From Ramlibacter sp. Leaf400 (GTDB lineage Bacteria > Pseudomonadota > Gammaproteobacteria > Burkholderiales > Burkholderiaceae_C): a stretch of DNA of 64,000 nt. Below are positions 18,787 to 29,103 of this stretch, in pieces (within the stretch, counting starts at the first letter, position 1; every line of letters starts with the position of its first letter). Position numbers and translations under genes: made by a program. The DNA lies in the NCBI RefSeq assembly GCF_001424545.1, contig NZ_LMQL01000009.1:310001-374000 (forward strand). The letters are read 5' to 3'. The notes under the pieces are model-generated. The model was not told the origin of the DNA, did no database searches, and saw nothing but the letters and a program-made list of their open reading frames with translations.

Positions 18787-20460
18787 CTACCCGCCGGTGC
18801 AGACCCTCAGCACCTCGGCGGCCCGGCTTTCATCGTGGCCCCGCCAAGCCACGATGTGGTCGGGACGGATCAGCACCAGTGGCGCTTCATAGAGCGCCCG
18901 CAGTGCGGGATCGGCGTGACGAACCACCTGCAGGTCCAGCCCCGCCGCCTTTGCGGCCGACTGGAACCCACTGCCCTGCGGCGCGTCGGGTCCGAGGGCC
19001 AGCAGCGTCCAGCCCACGTGGAAGCTGTCGTAGAGCGAACGCCCATCCTCCAGCCATGCGTGGGGCGGCCGGCCGCCGGGGCAGGCGGTCGGGACGTACT
19101 CGTTGGGCGTGTCCGGCGGCGGCGAGGTCCCGTCGGGCACCACGATGGGCGAGGCGTCGTAGCGGGCGCCGAAGGTGACGCCGGGGATGTTGAACTCCAG
19201 CCGCACGTGCGCCTCCAGGTGTTGCGATGCGGCCTGCCGGGCCTGCACCCCCGCGGGCGTGTCGGCTTCCAGCTGCGGCGTGGCCGGGAACAGGCCCACC
19301 GAATCGGCGAAGTGCTTCGCGTAGGCCGTGTTGCGCTGGGCGAGCGGCTTGCGTTCCAGTTCGTAGCTGGCCAGCAGGCTTTCGGACGCGCGGCCCTGCA
19401 CGACGTGAGCGAGTTTCCACCCCAGGTTCACCGCGTCCTCGACCGCGGTGTTGTAGCCCAGCCCGCCGGTGGGCGTGAACAGGTGGACCGCATCGCCGCC
19501 CAGGAACACGCGCCCGCGCTGGAAGCCCTGGGCCACCAGGGCATGGCCCGCCGTCCAGGTGAGCATCGACAGGACCTCGATCGGCAGCTCGCAGCCCATC
19601 GCCTCCGAGAAGATGCGCCGGGCGTCCTGCTCGGTCCACGCGTCGGCGTCTTCGCCTTCGTGGATGGCGGCGTGGAAGGCGAACTCGCTGCGGCCGTCGA
19701 CCGAGGCCATGAAGGCGCGGCGCTGCGCGTTGACCGAGACATACATCCAGGCCCGCGCGTGCGGGAACACCTCGTAGAACCGCGGCGCGCGCAAGTAGAC
19801 GGCGAACATCTTGCCGCCCATGAACTGGCGCCGGAACCCCGTGGCGCCCCCGTAGTCGATGCCCAGTTGCTGGCGCACCGTGCTGCGCGCGCCATCCGCG
19901 CCGACCAGGTAGCGGGCCCTCACCTGCCGCACGCTGGCGCCATCGGCCGACGCGACGCGGGCGACGACCTCCCCGCCCGTGTCTTCGAAGTCGAGCAGCC
20001 GCCAGCCGTGGCGGATGTCGTTGGTGGGCCACTTCCGCGCATGGCGCAGCAGGACGGCTTCGACGAACTTCTGCGACACGCGGTGCGGCAGTTCGGCCGC
20101 GCTCCAGGAGCCGCGCATGCCCTTGACGGCCGCTTCGGCCTCCCGGGCCGTCGGCAGCTTCAGACGCGCGAGCTCATGCCGGCAAAAGCGCGTGAAGTAG
20201 GCGATGTCGGTCGGGTGGTCCGGCGGAAGCCCCAGTTCCCGCACTTCCCGGGCGAAGCCAAGCCGCCGGAAATGCTCCATCGTGCGGGCTTGGGTCGCAT
20301 TGGCCTGCGGGTTGAACGCGGTGCCGGACTTCGGCTCGACCAGCAGCGCTGGCACGCCGAAGCGCCCGAGCTCATTGGCGAGCATGAGCCCGAACGGCCC
20401 GCCGCCCGCGACCAGGACTTCCGTGCGAAGGAGGTCGGCGTCGCTGGGGGTCGAAGCCAT
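18787..20460 (-). CDS. FAD-dependent aromatic hydroxylase (PheA/TfdB family monooxygenase)
   Basis: A 557-residue class A flavoprotein monooxygenase. It has the dinucleotide-binding GGGPFGLMLANELGRFG (residues 19-35), the FAD/NADPH DG motif VGADGARSTVRQQLG near 185, and the second FAD motif VFLGGDAVHLFTPTGGLGYN near 317, followed by NLGWKLA. The C-terminal thioredoxin-like region (about 440-555) is typical of phenol/chlorophenol and MhpA-type hydroxylases. It would hydroxylate an aromatic or related ring with NAD(P)H and O2. No ring-cleavage genes adjoin. Two lipoprotein genes lie just upstream on the same strand (16-bp gap), so it may be the last gene of a three-gene unit. Substrate unknown. 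Confidence 0.85.
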   Translation of the reverse strand: MASTPSDADLLRTEVLVAGGGPFGLMLANELGRFGVPALLVEPKSGTAFNPQANATQARTMEHFRRLGFAREVRELGLPPDHPTDIAYFTRFCRHELARLKLPTAREAEAAVKGMRGSWSAAELPHRVSQKFVEAVLLRHARKWPTNDIRHGWRLLDFEDTGGEVVARVASADGASVRQVRARYLVGADGARSTVRQQLGIDYGGATGFRRQFMGGKMFAVYLRAPRFYEVFPHARAWMYVSVNAQRRAFMASVDGRSEFAFHAAIHEGEDADAWTEQDARRIFSEAMGCELPIEVLSMLTWTAGHALVAQGFQRGRVFLGGDAVHLFTPTGGLGYNTAVEDAVNLGWKLAHVVQGRASESLLASYELERKPLAQRNTAYAKHFADSVGLFPATPQLEADTPAGVQARQAASQHLEAHVRLEFNIPGVTFGARYDASPIVVPDGTSPPPDTPNEYVPTACPGGRPPHAWLEDGRSLYDSFHVGWTLLALGPDAPQGSGFQSAAKAAGLDLQVVRHADPALRALYEAPLVLIRPDHIVAWRGHDESRAAEVLRVCTGG

Positions 20461-20476
20461 CGGGATCCCGGCCTGC

Positions 20477-21058
20477 TCAACGGACGCGCTTCATCAGCGA
20501 GACCGGCACCTGCGCCGCTGGAGCGCCCTTGAGCACGGTGTCGATGTCGCGGCGCTCGTCCACCACTTCCACCCGGGTGATGGCATTGAAGTCGTTGCGG
20601 TGGTACCTCAGCGTGCCGACGTAGACCGCACGGGCCCCGGCGGGGACGTCGAAGTACAGGCCACCCGGGAACCAGAGCCTTTCCTGCCGCAGCACGTCCA
20701 GGTGCGCCATGCCGCCGTTCAGGTAGGTGCGCTGCCGTGGCGCCTTGACCATGAAGGGCACCCCCCACTGGGCCTCCAGGCTGGCCTGGAACTGCGAGGC
20801 GTCCAGCTGCGACGTGGTCACGGGCCGGTGCTCGGCGCCGGTCGACATCCAGACGCGCTCGAGCAGGCGCTTGTCGCCCACCACGTTCCAGTGGGACTTC
20901 TGCTCGAAGCGGGCGTCGAGCGGCGGGACCAGCTCGATCTTGCCGATGACCACCACCTCCCCGGCCCCGGCCTCCAGGTCCCCGGCGGGCGGCAAGGCGC
21001 GCGGCACCGCGCAGGCCTGCAGCGCCAGGGCGAAGGCCAGCAGCAGCCAGCGGGTCAT
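20477..21058 (-). CDS. Putative lipoprotein, unknown function
   Basis: A 193-residue protein whose N-terminus MTRWLLLAFALALQACAVPR carries a lipobox (LQAC) with the modified Cys at residue 16. The mature region reads EVVVIGKIELVPPLDARFEQ and later LYFDVPAGARAVYVGTLRYH, a pattern of beta strands. I do not recognise a named family. Its ATG overlaps the stop of the preceding lipoprotein gene (ATGA on the minus strand), so the two are translationally coupled and probably act together at the envelope. The flavin hydroxylase gene follows after 16 bp. Confidence 0.72.
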   Translation of the reverse strand: MTRWLLLAFALALQACAVPRALPPAGDLEAGAGEVVVIGKIELVPPLDARFEQKSHWNVVGDKRLLERVWMSTGAEHRPVTTSQLDASQFQASLEAQWGVPFMVKAPRQRTYLNGGMAHLDVLRQERLWFPGGLYFDVPAGARAVYVGTLRYHRNDFNAITRVEVVDERRDIDTVLKGAPAAQVPVSLMKRVR

Positions 21059-21621
21059 CGCAGCGTCCCCAGTTCGCGGCGGATGCGCTCGGCGATCACC
21101 GGCGTGTCCTGCGCGTCCTTCAGGATCTCTTCCAGGAGCTCGCGGCGGGACGGCGCGCCCCTGGCCGGCACGGCCTCGAACTTGCCAGCCTCGAACATGC
21201 CGGTCTTCACGTCCTTCAGGTCGTAGGAACCCAGGTGGTAGACGCCGGGGGTGCGGATCGTCACCGCGCCCACGTCGTCGCCCTGCTTGCCGAACGAATA
21301 GCGGTAGCTCGTGTTGCTGCACAGGATGCCCAGGCAGCGCTGGCCGCTGGCCGAGAGGGTCTTGTGGGCGCCGTTGGGCAGGGCCATCGTCCAGTACAGG
21401 TAGCCGCCCTTGAACTCCTTCAGGGCCGCGGGGTAGTAGGGCTCGGTCGTGTGCGGCCGGAACTGGTAGATCGACACGTCATGCAGTCGGTTCGCGTCGA
21501 CGTCCTTGATGTTCAACCAGCCGTACCCGACCGAGCGATCGGTGAAGTCCGTGACCTGCGTGGTCGTGGCACAACCCGCCAGCAGGCCAGCGGAAACCAG
21601 CAGCAGCATTCGTCTGCGCAT
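21055..21621 (-). CDS. Putative lipoprotein, unknown function
   Basis: A 188-residue protein with a lipobox at LLAGCATT (Cys 17). The mature part is rich in Tyr, Gly and beta-prone segments (YGWLNIKDVDANRLHDVSIY, VRTPGVYHLGSYD-like pattern) and contains a Cys pair in RCLGILCSN. The C-terminal 35 residues are helical and charged. No family is recognised. A GAGGAGGACAG ribosome site precedes the ATG at 21621. It is the first of the coupled lipoprotein pair, and is divergent from the carboxylesterase gene 139 bp away. Confidence 0.72.
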   Translation of the reverse strand: MRRRMLLLVSAGLLAGCATTTQVTDFTDRSVGYGWLNIKDVDANRLHDVSIYQFRPHTTEPYYPAALKEFKGGYLYWTMALPNGAHKTLSASGQRCLGILCSNTSYRYSFGKQGDDVGAVTIRTPGVYHLGSYDLKDVKTGMFEAGKFEAVPARGAPSRRELLEEILKDAQDTPVIAERIRRELGTLR

Positions 21622-23193
21622 CCTGTCCTCCTCCTCGTTTTGGGGCAACCAGAATAGCTCAACCGTGGGGGGATTGCGGGTGGTGGATTCCTTGCCGCCA
21701 CGGGTGGCTGACGCACCGTGCAGTAGCCTAGCGGCCAGGCCCGAATGCTGGCTCAACCGAATGAAGTTCATCCTCGCCCACCCTCCGTGCGGGCCCGTCC
21801 GCGGCCAGTTGGACGGCACCGTGTCCCGTTTCCTGGGCATCCCGTACGCGGCAGCGCCGGTCGGCGAATTGCGGTGGCGCCCACCGGTCCCGTTGCAGGC
21901 GTGGTCGGACGTCCGGGATGCGCTCGCGTTCGGTGCCGACTGTCCGCAGCCTCCGGACCCGGCGTCGCAGGCGCCCAGACAGGATGAGGACTGCCTCCAC
22001 ATCAACGTCTGGGCGCCGGCCGACGCGCAGCCGGGCACCCTGCCCGTCATGGTGTGGGTCCACGGGGGCGGGTTCATCGGCGGCAGCGGCGCGCACGCCG
22101 CCAGCGACGGCGCGCGGCTGGCGGCGCAGGGCGTCGTCGTGGTCAGCTTCAACTACCGCGTCGGGCTGTTCGGGTTCCTCTCGCATCCCGCGCTCAGCGC
22201 GCAGGCGCCCGGCGGCACGAGCGGCAACTACGGCCTGCTGGACCAGGTGGCGGCCTTGCGCTGGGTCCAGGCCCACATCGGGGCTTTCGGTGGCGACCCC
22301 GCGCGCGTCACCGCCTTCGGTGTCTCGGCGGGCTCCGCCTCGATCTCGCTCCTGCTCGCGTCGCCCCTGGGCCGGGGCCTGTTCCATCGCGCCATCCTCC
22401 AGAGTCCCGGTGCGGGCCGGCCGCTGGCCCGCCTCGCGCAGGCGGAAGCCGCGGGCCTGGCCGTCGGCACGGATCTCGCCGAGCTGCGCACGCTGCCGGC
22501 CGACGCGCTCCTCGCGCGCACGCACCTCGTGGCGCCGGCGGTGCGCGCGCTCACCACGGCACGGATGCTGCGCCCGGTCGTCGACGGCTGGCTCGTGCCG
22601 CAGGACGAGCGCGACGGGTTGAAGGCCGGGAAGCTGAGCGCCATGCCACTGATCGTCGGCACCAACGCGGACGAGGGCAGCTGGCTCACCTGGAACTGGC
22701 CCGCCGACACGGTCGCCGCGTACGAGCAGCAGGTCGGATCCAACTTCGCCGGCGTGCAAGACCAGGTGCGGTCCTTGTACCCGGTCCACGGCGACGCGGA
22801 CGCACGGCCGCGCATCGCCGAGATGCTGGCCGACACGCAGTTCAACTACGGCGCCTGGCTGCTCGCGCAGGCCATGGCGCGACGGGGCGCGCCGACGTGG
22901 CGCTATGTCTTCACCCGCCGCGCCGCTGGAGCGCCCGACGGGCCGCACCACAGCGTCGAGGTGCCTTACGTGTTCGGCAACCTCGGTCAGGTGCCGGGTG
23001 CGGATGCGCAAGACCGGGTGGTGTCGGACACGATGCGCAAGGCGTGGGTCGCTTTCGCGCGTGGCGCGGACCCCGGCGCCGACGGCCTGGCGTGGGCGCG
23101 CTACGACCCCGCGCTGGACAACCACCTGGAGTTCGCCGACAGCCCCCGGGCCGGCGCCGGCTGGCGACAGCGGTACGTGGCCTTCCTGGACGG

Positions 23194-23718
<525 letters not shown>

Positions 23719-23790
23719 GGCACTCTCCTTGTCCTTCAGGGATCCATCGAAGTGGTTCCCATGATGCCAAGGCCGGAACTCAACCGCGCG

Positions 23791-24693
23791 TCAGGCGCCC
23801 TGGCCCAACTCGAACCCGGACGACGCCTCGAGTGCGCGAACCAGCGCCGAATGGTCCCAGCCGCTGCCGCCCAGGGCGACGCAGGCGTCGAAGAGCTCCT
23901 GCGCCGTCGTCGTGTTCGGCAACGCCAGGCCGAGCTGGCGCGCGCTCGACAAGGCCAGGTTCAGGTCCTTGCGGTGCAGCGCTATGCGAAAGCCCGGCGC
24001 GAAAGTGCGGTTGATCATGCGTTCGCCATGCACCTCCAGCACCCGCGAAGCCGCGAACCCACCCATCAGGGCTTCGCGCACGCGCGCCGGATCCGCGCCG
24101 GCCCGGGCGGCGAAGAGCAGCGCTTCGGCGACGGCCTGGATGTTCAGCGCCACGATGATCTGGTTGCACACCTTGGCCGTCTGCCCGTCGCCGTTGCCGC
24201 CGACCCGGCTGATGTTCTTGCCCATGAGCTGGAACAGCGGCAGGACGCGCCGGAACACGCCCTCCTGGCCGCCCACCATGATGGACAGCGTGGCGTTGCG
24301 CGCCCCGACCTCGCCGCCGGACACCGGCGCATCCAGGTAGCCGCACCCCAGCTCGTTGATGCGGCGCGCGAAGTCCCGGGTGGCCACCGGCGAGATCGAA
24401 CTCATGTCCACCACCACCTTGCCCGGCGACAGGCCGGCGGCCACGCCGCGTTCGGAGAAGAGCACCTCCTCCACGTCCGGCGTGTCGGGCACCATGAGGA
24501 AGACGATGTCCGCGCGCTCGGCGACGCCGCGCTGCGTGGTGCAGAGCGTCGCCGGGCCTTGCGCGATCGCTGGCGGGATGCGGCCCCGCGTGTGCACGAA
24601 CAGCTGGTGCCCGGCCTGGACGAGGTGCCCGCACAGGGGCGCCCCCATGGTGCCCAGGCCGATGAAGCCCAGCTTCGCCCGGCCCGCGTTCAT
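23791..24693 (-). CDS. glxR: 2-hydroxy-3-oxopropionate (tartronate semialdehyde) reductase
   Basis: A 300-residue beta-hydroxyacid dehydrogenase that reduces tartronate semialdehyde to D-glycerate with NAD(P)H. It has the Rossmann GFIGLGTMG (residues 9-17), the substrate motif DAPVSGGEVGA (near 122-132) and the catalytic lysine in TAKVCNQ (near 172). It is the third gene of gcl-hyi-glxR, which supports GlxR/GarR over other HIBADH members. Its ATG overlaps the hyi stop (ATGA), so translation is coupled. Confidence 0.93.
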   Translation of the reverse strand: MNAGRAKLGFIGLGTMGAPLCGHLVQAGHQLFVHTRGRIPPAIAQGPATLCTTQRGVAERADIVFLMVPDTPDVEEVLFSERGVAAGLSPGKVVVDMSSISPVATRDFARRINELGCGYLDAPVSGGEVGARNATLSIMVGGQEGVFRRVLPLFQLMGKNISRVGGNGDGQTAKVCNQIIVALNIQAVAEALLFAARAGADPARVREALMGGFAASRVLEVHGERMINRTFAPGFRIALHRKDLNLALSSARQLGLALPNTTTAQELFDACVALGGSGWDHSALVRALEASSGFELGQGA

Positions 24694-25493
24694 GCGGCGA
24701 CTCCGGCGACCTGCTGCCCGCAGAGCGCCGTTCCCCAGTGCAGGCCGGCTTCGGTGGTGCGGGCCGGCTTGTACTCGCAGCCCACCCAGCCGGCGTAGCC
24801 GATCCGGTCCAGGTGCCCGAAGAGGAAGCCGTAGTTGATCTCCCCGGTGCCGGGCTCGTGGCGGCCCGGGTTGTCGGCCACCTGCACGTGGCCGATGCGC
24901 GGCAGCTCCCTCTCCAGCGTGGCCGCCAGCTCGCCCTCCATCCGCTGCGCGTGGTAGAGGTCGTACTGCAGCAGGAGGTTGTCGGCCCCGACTTCCTCGA
25001 TCAGGTCCAGCGCCTGGCGCGTGCGGCAGAGGTGGACGCCGGGGATGTCGAAGGTGTTGATCGGCTCGATCAGCAGCTGCAGGCCGGCCGGCCGCAGGCG
25101 CGCGGCCGCGTAACGCAGGTTGGCCACCAGCGTTTCGTGCAGAACCGCGCCGGGCACGCCGGCCGGCGCCTTGCCCGCGAGGCAGTTGAGCCGGCGCACG
25201 CCCAGCGCCTGCGCGTAGCCAATCGCCAGGTCCACGCCGGCGCGGAACTCCTCGACGCGGTCCGGGTGGCAGGCGATGCCGCGCTCGCCCGCGGCCCAGT
25301 CGCCCGCGGGCAGGTTGTGCAGCACCAGCGAGAGCCGGTGGTCCTCGAGGCGGCGCTGGATCTCGCCGGCGGGAAAGTCGTAGGGAAAGAGGAACTCCAC
25401 GCCTTCGAAGCCGGCCTGCGCGGCCCGCGCGAACCGGTCGAGGAAAGACACCTCGGTGAAGAGCATCGTCAGGTTGGCGGCAAAGCGGGGCAT
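24690..25493 (-). CDS. hyi: Hydroxypyruvate isomerase
   Basis: A 267-residue TIM-barrel protein of the AP-endonuclease-2/Hyi family, interconverting hydroxypyruvate and tartronate semialdehyde. Metal and catalytic residues appear in LLIEPINTFDIPG, LQYDLYHAQRMEG and the C-terminal VGCEYKPA. The ATG at 25493 is chosen over one 45 bases upstream because MPRFAANLTMLFTE is the family N-terminus and the upstream part overlaps the end of gcl. It lies between gcl (13-bp gap) and glxR (overlap) in the glyoxylate operon. Confidence 0.92.
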   Translation of the reverse strand: MPRFAANLTMLFTEVSFLDRFARAAQAGFEGVEFLFPYDFPAGEIQRRLEDHRLSLVLHNLPAGDWAAGERGIACHPDRVEEFRAGVDLAIGYAQALGVRRLNCLAGKAPAGVPGAVLHETLVANLRYAAARLRPAGLQLLIEPINTFDIPGVHLCRTRQALDLIEEVGADNLLLQYDLYHAQRMEGELAATLERELPRIGHVQVADNPGRHEPGTGEINYGFLFGHLDRIGYAGWVGCEYKPARTTEAGLHWGTALCGQQVAGVAA

Positions 25494-25506
25494 GGGCGGG
25501 TCCTCC

Positions 25507-27297
25507 TCAGTCGAGCAGCGCGAGCGAGGTCGGCGCATCGGCGGGGCAGGCGGCCAGCGCCTCGAACTCGACGATGTTGTCGATCTCCGTTCCCATCGCG
25601 ATGTTCGTCACCCGCTCCAGCAGGACCTCGACGACCACCGGCACCTGGAACTCGGCCATCCACGCCTCGGCCTGGCGCAGGGCGCCGGCCAGTTCTCCCG
25701 GGGCCTGCACCCGGATCGCCTTGCAGCCCAGGCCCTCGACCACCTTCACGTGGTCGATGCCGTAACTGGCGGCCGCATCCCCGGGTGGCGAGTTGATGTT
25801 GTCGAAGGCCAGCTGCACGCAGTAGTCCATGGAGAAGCCGCGCTGCGCCTGGCGGATCAGGCCGAGGTAGCTGTTGTTCACCACGACGTGCAGGTAGGGC
25901 AGCTTGAACTGCGCGCCCACGGCCAGCTCCTCCAGCATGAACTGGAAGTCGTAGTCCCCGGACAGCGCCACCAGCCGCACCTGCGGGTCCGCCGCGCGCA
26001 CGCCCAGCGCGGCCGGCACCGTCCAGCCCAGCGGACCGGCCTGCCCGCAGTTGATCCAGCGGCGCGGACCGTAGACGTGCAGGAACTGCGCGCCGGCGAT
26101 CTGCGACAGGCCGATCGTGGACACGTAGGTCACGTCGCGGCCGAAGGCCTCGTTCATCGCCTGGTACACGCGCTGTGGCTTGATCGGCACCTGGTCGAAG
26201 TGGGTCTTGCGCTGGTGGCCCAGGTCGGCCTTGCGGCGCGCGCAGTCGCCGGCCCATCCGGTCCATTTCGGAAAGGTGCCGGCCGCGATCCGCTCGGCCG
26301 CCACCTCCAGCAGCAACCGCAGGGCCGCCCCCGCGTCCGAGACGATGCCCAGGTCCGGCGCGAACACGCGGCCGATCTGCGTGGGCTCGATGTCGATGTG
26401 GATGAAGCGCCGGCCCTTGCAGTAGACCTCGGGCGAGCCGGTGTGCCGGTTCGCCCAGCGGTTGCCGATGCCCAGCACGAAGTCCGAAGCCAGCAGCGTC
26501 GCGTTGCCGTAGCGGTGGCTGGTCTGCAGGCCGCACATGCCGGCCATCAGCGGGTGGTCGTCGGGGATGGCGCCCCAGGCCATGAGCGTGGGGATGACCG
26601 GGATGCCCGTCAGCTCCGCGAACCGCACCAGGTCCTCGGCGGCATCCGCGTTGATGATGCCGCCGCCGGCCACGATCAGCGGACGCTCCGCCGTCGCGAG
26701 CAGGTCCAGCACCTTCCCGGCCTGCTTGCGGGTCGCGGCCGGCTTGTAGACCGGCAGCGGCTCGTAGGTGTCGATGTCGAACTCGATCTCCGCCATCTGC
26801 ACGTCGACCGGCAGGTCGATCAGCACCGGGCCCGGGCGGCCCGAGCGCATCAGGTGGAAGGCCTGCTGGAACACCTGGGGAACCTGCGCGGGCTCGAGCA
26901 CGGTGGTGGCCATCTTGGTCACCGGCCGGGCGATCGAGGCGATGTCGACGGCCTGGAAGTCCTCCTTGTGCAGCCGCGCGCGCGGCGCCTGGCCGGTGAT
27001 GCAGAGGATGGGGATGGAGTCGGCGCTCGCGGAGTACAGGCCGGTGACCATGTCGGTGCCCGCGGGCCCGGACGTCCCGATGCACACGCCGATGTTGCCG
27101 GCCTTCGCGCGGGTGTAGCCCTCGGCCATGTGGGAGGCGCCTTCCACGTGCCGGGCCAGCACGTGCGAGATGGTCTGCCGTTCCCTCAGCTGCGCATACA
27201 GTGGGTTGATCGCCGCGCCCGGTATCCCGAAGGCCTGGGTCACCCCTTCCTTCTCCATCACGAGCACGGCCGCCATCGCGGCTTTCATCTTGGGCAT
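25507..27297 (-). CDS. gcl: Glyoxylate carboligase (tartronate-semialdehyde synthase)
   Basis: A 596-residue ThDP- and FAD-dependent enzyme joining two glyoxylates to tartronate semialdehyde plus CO2. The ThDP enzyme fold is complete; position 51 in [15 protein letters not shown] is Val, where almost all other ThDP enzymes have a catalytic Glu, a hallmark of Gcl. The ThDP-binding region [15 protein letters not shown] and the following [10 protein letters not shown] are at about 430-470. It is the first gene of gcl-hyi-glxR. A 15-base palindrome at 27376-27390, about 80 bp upstream, is the probable binding site of the LysR protein encoded just upstream. Confidence 0.96.
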   Translation of the reverse strand: MPKMKAAMAAVLVMEKEGVTQAFGIPGAAINPLYAQLRERQTISHVLARHVEGASHMAEGYTRAKAGNIGVCIGTSGPAGTDMVTGLYSASADSIPILCITGQAPRARLHKEDFQAVDIASIARPVTKMATTVLEPAQVPQVFQQAFHLMRSGRPGPVLIDLPVDVQMAEIEFDIDTYEPLPVYKPAATRKQAGKVLDLLATAERPLIVAGGGIINADAAEDLVRFAELTGIPVIPTLMAWGAIPDDHPLMAGMCGLQTSHRYGNATLLASDFVLGIGNRWANRHTGSPEVYCKGRRFIHIDIEPTQIGRVFAPDLGIVSDAGAALRLLLEVAAERIAAGTFPKWTGWAGDCARRKADLGHQRKTHFDQVPIKPQRVYQAMNEAFGRDVTYVSTIGLSQIAGAQFLHVYGPRRWINCGQAGPLGWTVPAALGVRAADPQVRLVALSGDYDFQFMLEELAVGAQFKLPYLHVVVNNSYLGLIRQAQRGFSMDYCVQLAFDNINSPPGDAAASYGIDHVKVVEGLGCKAIRVQAPGELAGALRQAEAWMAEFQVPVVVEVLLERVTNIAMGTEIDNIVEFEALAACPADAPTSLALLD

Positions 27298-27375
27298 CGA
27301 GTCACTCCTTGCAGGTGCGATCGATTCTTCCGGCGCCGCGCCCCGCCGGGAACGCCAGCCCCGGCGATATCACCT

Positions 27376-27390
27376 ATTCCGCGCCGGAAT
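27376..27390. promoter_or_regulatory. LysR-type operator upstream of gcl
   Basis: ATTCCG-CGC-CGGAAT is a perfect 6-3-6 inverted repeat that fits the LysR T-N11-A rule. It lies between the LysR stop and the gcl start. The same arms with a different centre occur at 41019-41033 upstream of the glyoxylate aminotransferase gene. Confidence 0.65.
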
Positions 27391-27399
27391 GCCGGGCGC

Positions 27400-28314
27400 T
27401 CAGGTGCGGGGCAGCTGCTCCCACCAGCGGCCGGCGAAGTGGCCGTCCAGGAAGCCGATGAACGCCTGCACCTTGGCCGGCACCAGCTTGGGCGACGGGT
27501 AGACCGCGTGGATCTCCTGCTCGGGAAGCTCGTAGCCTTCCAGCACCTGCCGCAGGTCGCCGCGGCGCAGCGAGCGTTCGGCCACGTACCAGGGCAGCGC
27601 GGCGATGCCCAGGTGGCCGCGGGCGGCCGCGAGCACGGCCGACAGGTTGTTCGAGCGCAGGCTCCCGCTGACCGGCACGGCCTGCGTTTCGCGCCCCGCC
27701 GACCGGAGCAGCCAGACGTCGTTGCCCTGCACGCTGCTGTAGATCAGCGCCGCGTGGTCCTGCAGGTGTTCGGGCTCGGTGGGCACGCCCTTCAGGTGCA
27801 GGTACTCGGGGGACGCGACCAGCACCCAGGGGTTGACGCCCAGGAAGCGGGCGCCCAGCGTCGAATCGGCCAGCTTGCCCAGCCGCAGGGCCACGTCGAT
27901 GCCCTGCCCGACCAGGTCGGTGTAGCGGTCCTCGAAGCTCAGGTCCACCCGCACCTGCGGATGGCGCGAGAGGAATTCGAGCGCCAGCGGCACCACCACC
28001 CTGCGGCCGAAGGCCACCGAGCTGCCGATGCGCAGCAGCCCCTGCGCGTGCTCCTGGCCCGAGCGCACCGCGCTGTCGGCTTCCTGGGCGTCGCGCACCA
28101 GCGCCTTGCACTTGTCGTAGTAGACGGCGCCCGCCTCGGTGGGGCTCACACCGCGCGTGTTGCGGTTGAGCAGCCGCACCTTCAGCCGCGCCTCGAGCGC
28201 GGCGATGTGCTTGGTGATGGTCGGCTGGGTGGTCCTGAACTCGCTGGCGGCCCTGGAGAAGCTTCCCAGCTCCACCAGACGCACGAACATCTCCATGACC
28301 TGCAGGCGGTCCAT
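27400..28314 (-). CDS. LysR family regulator, probable gcl operon activator
   Basis: A 304-residue LysR regulator. The winged helix occupies 3-62 (FSRAASEFRTTQPTITKHIAAL). The subfamily features RVDLSFEDRYTDLVGQGIDVALRLG and GIAALPWYVAE mark the CrgA/DmlR-like branch. It lies directly upstream of gcl on the same strand, with a LysR-type palindrome in between, so control of glyoxylate carboligation is likely. It begins only 10 bp after the GntR gene, so it may be cotranscribed with the divergent-arm genes of the hydantoinase locus, linking both systems. Confidence 0.85.
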   Translation of the reverse strand: MDRLQVMEMFVRLVELGSFSRAASEFRTTQPTITKHIAALEARLKVRLLNRNTRGVSPTEAGAVYYDKCKALVRDAQEADSAVRSGQEHAQGLLRIGSSVAFGRRVVVPLALEFLSRHPQVRVDLSFEDRYTDLVGQGIDVALRLGKLADSTLGARFLGVNPWVLVASPEYLHLKGVPTEPEHLQDHAALIYSSVQGNDVWLLRSAGRETQAVPVSGSLRSNNLSAVLAAARGHLGIAALPWYVAERSLRRGDLRQVLEGYELPEQEIHAVYPSPKLVPAKVQAFIGFLDGHFAGRWWEQLPRT

Positions 28315-28324
28315 GCCCGGTCGG

Positions 28325-29032
28325 CTAGGCCTTGAAGATCGCCTCGAGGTCCGCTTCGCCGTTGACGTCGTCCAGGCTCATGCTGCTCTCGATGTGGTCC
28401 AGGTGGTCGAGCATCAGCTTCTCCGCCCGCGCGCGGTCGCGCCTGGCCACCGCGTCCACGATCATCTGGTGCTCGTCGTCGCGGCAGCTCTGGGCGGTGG
28501 GCGCGTCGTACAGGAAGATGATCAGGCAGGTGAGCATGCACAGCTCGCGCATGGTGCGGGCCAGCGCCGAGTTGCCGGCCAGCTCGGCGGCCAGCGTGTG
28601 GAACTCGCCGGACAGGCGGATCACCGCGCGCTTGTCGCCGCGCCGCCGCGCATCGGCCTCCAGCTCCAGGTGCTGGCGCAGGCGGTTGATCTTTTCGGGC
28701 GTCAGCGTGTCCACCAGCCGCTTGAGCACCGCCGGCTCGATCAGCCGCCGCGCCTCGAAGACGTCGCGCGCCTGCTCGATGGTGGGCTTGGCGACGTAGG
28801 CGCCTCGCTGCGGGAACAGGTCGACGATCTGCTCGTGCGCCAGGCGCGCGAGCACCTCGCGCACGCGGGCGCGGCTGACGCCGAAGATGTCGGCCAGCCG
28901 CTCCTCGCCCAGCTTGGTGCCGGGGTGCAGGCGGTGCTCCAGGATGGCGATGTAGATCCGCTCGTAGATCTCGTCCACGGACTTCTCGCGCTCGGCGCGG
29001 TTGCCGGGCGCCTTGCGATCGTTGCTGGGCAT
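28325..29032 (-). CDS. GntR family regulator (FCD domain), probable hydantoinase-locus repressor
   Basis: A 235-residue GntR regulator. The winged helix is at 18-80 (YERIYIAILEHRLHPGTKL, LADIFGVSRARVREVLARL). The FCD domain spans about 90-218, with metal-type ligands in SGEFHTLAAEL and DEHQMIVDAV. The ATG at 29032 is used, but its ribosome site is weak; an in-frame ATG at 29113, overlapping the end of the upstream gene, has GGGGAG ten bases before it and could be the true start. It lies 71 bp after the AMDase-like gene. The TTGTCGACAA-type sites at 29896-29909 and 30068-30081 are of the kind bound by FCD-GntR proteins, so this is the probable controller of both divergent promoters. Confidence 0.86.
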   Translation of the reverse strand: MPSNDRKAPGNRAEREKSVDEIYERIYIAILEHRLHPGTKLGEERLADIFGVSRARVREVLARLAHEQIVDLFPQRGAYVAKPTIEQARDVFEARRLIEPAVLKRLVDTLTPEKINRLRQHLELEADARRRGDKRAVIRLSGEFHTLAAELAGNSALARTMRELCMLTCLIIFLYDAPTAQSCRDDEHQMIVDAVARRDRARAEKLMLDHLDHIESSMSLDDVNGEADLEAIFKA

Positions 29033-29103
29033 GGAAGGGGCGGCGCCGTGGGGATGCTTCGGGTGGCCGGCGATTCTATCGGCGGCCTTCGCGCGACTGG
29101 GGC

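Noticed and set aside
25456..28335. Long plus-strand open frame across gcl and the LysR gene
   Set aside because: Antisense to conserved genes and without recognisable domains.
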